Below are positions 35,037 through 38,420 of a stretch of 38,420 bases of DNA, piece after piece (the first letter of the stretch is position 1; the number at the start of each line of letters is the position of its first letter). The stretch spans positions 1 through 38,420 of the forward strand of contig JAIERK010000196.1 of the NCBI GenBank assembly GCA_019746975.1. Direction: 5' to 3'. The notes under the pieces were generated by a model, which was given only the letters and a program-made list of their open reading frames with translations, was not told the origin of the DNA and ran no database searches. The translations under genes were made by a program, and so were the position numbers. Source of the stretch: Candidatus Obscuribacterales bacterium (GTDB taxonomy: Bacteria; Cyanobacteriota; Vampirovibrionia; Obscuribacterales; Obscuribacteraceae).

Positions 35037-36134
35037 CTAGAGCTCCGACGGAGTAACGATTTCCAGCAGAGGAATGGCGATGCAAAACGTGCTTCCTTTT
35101 CCTTCCTCGCTTTCAACCCAGATTGTTCCTTTGTGTTTTTCAATAAGGGTCTTGCATATGGCGAGCCCCAGACCGACGCCGCGTCGCTTTGTCGCTTTGG
35201 GCTGTTCAAGTTGGCGATATCGCTCGAAAATCGCGGAATGCATATGCTTTGGGATGCCCGGTCCCTGGTCTCTAACTCGAAGCACGACGCGCGTCCCTTC
35301 GATGCCGCCAAGCACCGTGACTGCAGAACCGGGAGGGGAATACTTCACGGCATTAGCGATAAGGTTGACGAGGACCTGAACAATGCGGTCTTCGTCGGCG
35401 TTGAAGACGTCGTTAACCACGTCTTTTTCGAGTGTAATGTCGCCTGATTTAGCGGCACCCTGGCTCGCGAAGATTGCGCGATCGGCGACGGTGTTGGTGC
35501 TTGTCTGCTGCAACTCTGGTTGGAAGTCGCCCGAATCAATTTTTTCCGCGTCCAGAAGGTCGTTAACCATTGAGATAAGTAGCTCGGCGCTTGACTCGGC
35601 TCGCGCCACGGCGCGTCGGCCAACGGTCGACATATCTCCATATGAGCCTTGCTCACACATCTGCAGAAAAAGTCTGATAGCCGTGAGTGGCGTTCGCAAA
35701 TCGTGACTAACCATCGCGAGGAAGTCCTGGCGGAGCTGTTCTAGTCTGTGGCGCTCCGTGATATCTTGGACGTGCACTACATCAAGGCTGGCATCGTACA
35801 TGTTGACGTAAATCTCGGCGGGAAAAGCTTCGCCGGATTTCTTTCTAGCCAGGACTTTCTGCCCTTTAACATTGGGGTCGAGTATGTCGAGCTCCGGAAA
35901 AAGCAGACTGAGGCGTTGACCGACAAGCTCCTCCTGTCTATATTCGAAGAGGTGCTGAATGAGTTTGTTCACCACCTCGATTCGCTGTTGCTTATTGACG
36001 AGCAAGAGCCCGAGCGGAATTCCGTACAGAATTTTGTTGACGCGGTCGGTGTATGTTGCGATCACCGTCGCTTGTTTTTTCACAAGCTCACTGAGCTCGT
36101 CGTAGGAAAGCTTTGAATTACCTGGACCAACCAT
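35037..36134 (-). CDS. Soluble PAS-domain sensor histidine kinase (copy 2)
   Basis: 365 residues and the same architecture as its downstream neighbour: a short N-terminal helix (shorter by about ten residues), a PAS domain (about 33-128, ending VHVQDITERHRLE), HisKA with H144 in MVSHDLRTPL, and HATPase_c with NLIANAVKYSP, DQGPGIP and GVGLGLAI. No membrane span or receiver domain. Differences from copy 1 cluster in the PAS core and around the linker, so the two may sense different cues while sharing an output. A 280-base gap without a gene separates the copies. The RBS is weak (AGG about 12 bases upstream). Confidence 0.95.
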   Translation of the reverse strand: MVGPGNSKLSYDELSELVKKQATVIATYTDRVNKILYGIPLGLLLVNKQQRIEVVNKLIQHLFEYRQEELVGQRLSLLFPELDILDPNVKGQKVLARKKSGEAFPAEIYVNMYDASLDVVHVQDITERHRLEQLRQDFLAMVSHDLRTPLTAIRLFLQMCEQGSYGDMSTVGRRAVARAESSAELLISMVNDLLDAEKIDSGDFQPELQQTSTNTVADRAIFASQGAAKSGDITLEKDVVNDVFNADEDRIVQVLVNLIANAVKYSPPGSAVTVLGGIEGTRVVLRVRDQGPGIPKHMHSAIFERYRQLEQPKATKRRGVGLGLAICKTLIEKHKGTIWVESEEGKGSTFCIAIPLLEIVTPSEL

Positions 36135-36577
36135 GATGCTTTCGCCTACCGCGCCATTCGTCTTTTTCTAGCTCACAGGTAGAAGCTACATGAGGAGAGA
36201 ATATCACCTACACGGAAATATTTGATATTTGATTTGGTATCAAAACTATTTGAGTCGGAGGTGGTGCTCAAACCTCAGGCTGTTGTTAGCTTTTAAAACT
36301 CAGTTGTAATCGAGTTGCAGTTGTTGGAACGTGGCTATCACCTATATATGCGCTACCGTCCCGAGCTGCACTCAGTGATGCAAATACGAAAAGAAAAATC
36401 TGCAAGAATCAGGCTGCTCGCTGCGGATCCTTATCAACAGCCGAGTTTCGGACAACGAGTTGTCTCGCTGAATTATTGCTTATGTATCTGCCATTTCTTT
36501 ACTGTGGAAATGCACAACTCTTTCAAACAACCGTCGTAAAAGCACCCAAAGAAGCCGATTCGCCGACTCGATAACAT

Positions 36578-36607
36578 GAAGTTTCAACCTGGTCAGGTTG
36601 AAACTTC
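36578..36607. repeat. Perfect 14-bp inverted repeat
   Basis: GAAGTTTCAACCTG and its exact complement are separated by two bases. Neither side has a T-run. It lies at the left boundary of the GC-rich S41 module, about 90 bases before the gene. Confidence 0.5.
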
Positions 36608-36654
36608 GGTGGTCGTGTCGGCGGGTTTCGCTTGTTCTGCGGTGCTCTAACGAC

Positions 36655-36674
36655 ACCACGGTTGCGACCGTGGT
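36655..36674 (+). promoter_or_regulatory. Leader hairpin with T-rich tail before S41 gene
   Basis: ACCACGG and CCGTGGT, a 7-bp stem with a 6-base loop, followed by TTCTCTTTCT, and ending 24 bases before the ATG. The shape is terminator-like, so it could act as an attenuator, or simply end an upstream transcript. Confidence 0.45.
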
Positions 36675-36698
36675 TTCTCTTTCTCGGGAGCCCCTACC

Positions 36699-38168
36699 AT
36701 GATTCGACGACATCGAGGACTGCGGAGCGCGACCAGTGTGGTCGGCCTGGCGTTCATCCTGATGGCGCTGGTTCTGCCCAACTTCGCCTGCATCCGCGGC
36801 GACGACAACAAGCGGTCCGGCAGTACGACCAACGCTGCGGCCACGCCGCAGCAGAGACAGCAACCCAATGCGGCCGGACCGCAGCAGCAGCAGGCGTCGC
36901 CGCAGGACGTGTACCACACCGCCTGGGACGCCACCCGACAGTTGTTCTACGACACGGGCAAGCTCCAGAAGTGGAACGAACTCGTCCACAAGTACTGCGG
37001 CGAGATCAAGACGGACGAGGACGCCGTCAAGTTCGCCAACAAGGCGTTCGAGACGCTGGACGACCCGTTCACCGTCCTGCACACTCCGAAAGAGTGGGCG
37101 GAGCTGCAGGAGAAGATGACCGGTATCACGGCCGGCATCGGCGTGCAGTGGGTCGGAGTCAAGACGGACGCGGACGGCAAGCCGGTCCTGTCGGCCAACA
37201 AGGTCCCCTACCCGAAGGCTGACGCCGACGGCAATCCTGTCATCAGCGGCGTGTCCGCCGATGGTCCGGCAAAGGAAGCCGGTCTGACGAAAGGCGATGC
37301 GCTCGTCTCCGTGAACGGGGTTAGGCTCTCCGGCCTGGATCTGGACCAGTTGAAGAAGGCGATGAAGGACCGCGCCGGTACGACCGCCAAGCTCGTCTAC
37401 CGGCGTGACGGCAAGGATGTGTCGGTCGATATCGTGCGCCGGCAGATGCAAGTTCCGACGCAAGACCTGCCCATCAAGCGGTTCGGCGGCGGAAAGATTG
37501 GCTACATCTTCCTGCCCAGTTTTCTCAGCAACGACACCGTAAAGCAGTTGCAGAACGCGCTCACCAAGCTCTCGGACTGCGACGCGTACATCCTGGACGA
37601 ACGGCACAACCTCGGGGGGCAGGTCACCATCTGCGTCCAGACGGCCGGACTGTTCATGGACAAGGGTGTCGTGACCAAGATGCGCAAGCGCGCGGGGCAG
37701 ATAGGCTACATCTCGACCGACTACGCCCTCACCGACAAGGAAATCGAGATCGTCACGACGTCGGAAGCGACCGGCGAAAGCCACACGGAGCGCATGCCGC
37801 GTCCCGGCAAAATGACAGGCAAGAAGCCGCTGGTTCTTATCATCGACAACGTCGCCATGTCCGCTTCCGAGATGCTCGCAGGAGCGCTAAAGGACAGCGG
37901 AGTGGCGATTCTCGTCGGTGAGACGACATGGGGTAAGGGTGTTGGTCAGGAGCTCATCCCCCTGGTCAACGGCACCGCACTGCGCATCACGGACACGCGG
38001 TTCTTCACTCCCAGCGGTTTCTGGCCGGGCGATGGGCATAAGGAGCGGCACGGGGTCGCTCCGCATCACCAGGTCAAGTTGTCCAACCCGGAAAAAATCT
38101 TCTCTGAGGAGGACGAGCAGCTTAACTTCGCCATTAAGCTGCTGAGCGACAAGATTACCGTCAAGTAG
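36699..38168 (+). CDS. S41-family C-terminal processing protease (CtpA-like)
   Basis: 489 residues. GGGAG lies about ten bases before the ATG. An N-terminal signal peptide or anchor (about 11-31) ends in NFAC, a poor lipobox, so lipidation is uncertain. A Gln/Ala-rich linker follows (41-70). The PDZ domain spans about 140-245 (ISGVSADGPAKEAGL, GDALVSVNGV). The protease core has LDERHNLGG (299-307, for the usual LRxNxGG) and the catalytic dyad S388 in AMSASE and K413 in TWGKG, at the 25-residue spacing seen in E. coli Tsp (S430/K455). It should cleave C-termini of envelope proteins in the periplasm. The first PDZ strand is interrupted by an extra segment (about 154-180, Asp/Lys/Pro-rich). It stands alone, with its own leader hairpin and trailing stem-loops. 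Confidence 0.93.
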   Translation: MIRRHRGLRSATSVVGLAFILMALVLPNFACIRGDDNKRSGSTTNAAATPQQRQQPNAAGPQQQQASPQDVYHTAWDATRQLFYDTGKLQKWNELVHKYCGEIKTDEDAVKFANKAFETLDDPFTVLHTPKEWAELQEKMTGITAGIGVQWVGVKTDADGKPVLSANKVPYPKADADGNPVISGVSADGPAKEAGLTKGDALVSVNGVRLSGLDLDQLKKAMKDRAGTTAKLVYRRDGKDVSVDIVRRQMQVPTQDLPIKRFGGGKIGYIFLPSFLSNDTVKQLQNALTKLSDCDAYILDERHNLGGQVTICVQTAGLFMDKGVVTKMRKRAGQIGYISTDYALTDKEIEIVTTSEATGESHTERMPRPGKMTGKKPLVLIIDNVAMSASEMLAGALKDSGVAILVGETTWGKGVGQELIPLVNGTALRITDTRFFTPSGFWPGDGHKERHGVAPHHQVKLSNPEKIFSEEDEQLNFAIKLLSDKITVK

Positions 38169-38192
38169 GCGGTGTCAAGAACGTGAGTCGGG

Positions 38193-38230
38193 GGGCGCGG
38201 CTGGCGGGCTCACAACCAGCCCGAGCGCCC
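38193..38230 (+). repeat. Hairpin after S41 gene
   Basis: GGGCGCGGCTGG pairs with CCAGCC-CGA-GCGCCC, two 6-bp stems separated by a 3-base bulge, beginning 24 bases after the stop. No T-run. Confidence 0.45.
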
Positions 38231-38267
38231 AGTTAACGGCTGGTCTTGATATTCAAGATCGGCGGTC

Positions 38268-38308
38268 AGGCAACGCTCATCCCGCGAGGGATAGCGTTGC
38301 CTTGTCCT
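38268..38308 (+). terminator. Terminator of S41 unit
   Basis: AGGCAACGCT-C-ATCCC pairs with GGGAT-AGCGTTGCCT, about 15 bp with one bulge and a 4-base loop, followed by TGTCCTTT. A small TCTTGA/TCAAGA stem (38244-38258) precedes it. Confidence 0.6.
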
Positions 38309-38420
38309 TTGCGCTCATACCTATCGGCATGTCACAGGTAGGTTAAAACTGTCCGTGGGCAGCAGGACTGCGGACATTTTGCACCCACGTTTGATAACTA
38401 TAGATTATAGCGACATGCCC
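38309..38420. other. Right-edge intergenic sequence
   Basis: No gene seen. TGTCCG/CGGACA and CGTGGG/CCCACG form overlapping inverted repeats around 38349-38390, and the composition turns AT-rich again. Confidence 0.4.

Larger units (their letters stand above)
36135..36698. other. AT-rich spacer with two hairpins before S41 protease gene
   Basis: About 560 bases without a convincing gene. The left part must hold the minus-strand kinase promoter. GACAAC/GTTGTC form a small stem near 36451-36464. A perfect 14-bp inverted repeat (36578-36607) marks the change to GC-rich DNA, and a second hairpin (36655-36674) sits just before the S41 gene. Short frames here (for example 31 codons from 36482) lack an RBS. 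Confidence 0.5.

Noticed and set aside
36482..36574. 30-residue frame just before the 14-bp inverted repeat
   Set aside because: No RBS and no supporting composition.
36480..37784. 434-codon minus-strand frame over the S41 gene
   Set aside because: A shadow of GC-rich codon use; the plus strand has intact PDZ and Ser/Lys protease motifs.
1..38420. Integron, prophage, insertion sequence or CRISPR to explain the GC-rich modules
   Set aside because: No integrase, transposase, phage gene, attC-like core pair, target duplication or regular direct-repeat array was found by eye.

Overview
The window looks like a chromosomal stretch of a large-genome, Gram-negative-type environmental bacterium. No RNA genes, CRISPR array, transposase or phage genes were seen. 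The giant alpha-solenoid proteins, TPR proteins, PAS kinases and secreted retropepsin-like protein are reminiscent of Candidatus Obscuribacterales (non-photosynthetic Cyanobacteriota), but this is a low-confidence guess from gene style, not from a marker gene.

Layout. 1-7.5 kb: the 3' part of a gene for an enormous HEAT/TPR-type repeat protein that runs off the left edge. 8.1-9.6 kb: a GC-rich module with a membrane-anchored thioredoxin and two very small membrane proteins. 10.1-13.4 kb: a GC-rich operon with a Gfo/Idh/MocA oxidoreductase, a DegT/AHBA-synthase-like PLP aminotransferase and an unrecognised protein built from two copies of one ~124-residue unit. 13.8-17.7 kb: a GNAT acetyltransferase, a DUF4259-TPR fusion, and a two-gene operon for a secreted helical protein and a secreted PHB-depolymerase-like esterase. 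18.3-25.1 kb: a seven-gene GC-rich Bat-type (aerotolerance-like) operon: MoxR ATPase, DUF58, a MORN/YwqK-like repeat protein, VWA (BatA-like), TPR (BatC-like), VWA (BatB-like) and a BatD-like membrane protein. 26-30 kb, minus strand: a second alpha-solenoid protein of 1349 residues. 30.2-30.7 kb: two small overlapping unknown genes. 30.8-32.2 kb: a class III aminotransferase. 32.2-36.1 kb, minus strand: two paralogous soluble PAS-histidine kinases followed by a secreted TPR plus double retropepsin protein. 36.7-38.2 kb: a GC-rich S41 (CtpA-like) protease.

The most striking large-scale feature is a compositional mosaic. Four GC-rich modules with strongly C/G-ending codons and strong AGGAG-type ribosome binding sites alternate with genes of plainer codon use. 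Most module boundaries carry gene-free, AT-richer spacers of 0.4-0.8 kb, and several carry strong stem-loops. Two spacers share sequence, and several GC-rich units have a hairpin ending 20-24 bases before the start codon. Separate acquisition of modules, or a class of strongly expressed genes with its own 5'/3' architecture, are the two readings I would test.

Functionally, the Bat operon and the S41 protease point to envelope quality control or stress. The membrane thioredoxin, retropepsin and esterase act at or beyond the membrane. The oxidoreductase/aminotransferase pair suggests an amino-sugar or aminocyclitol-type product. The solenoid proteins have no assignable function.
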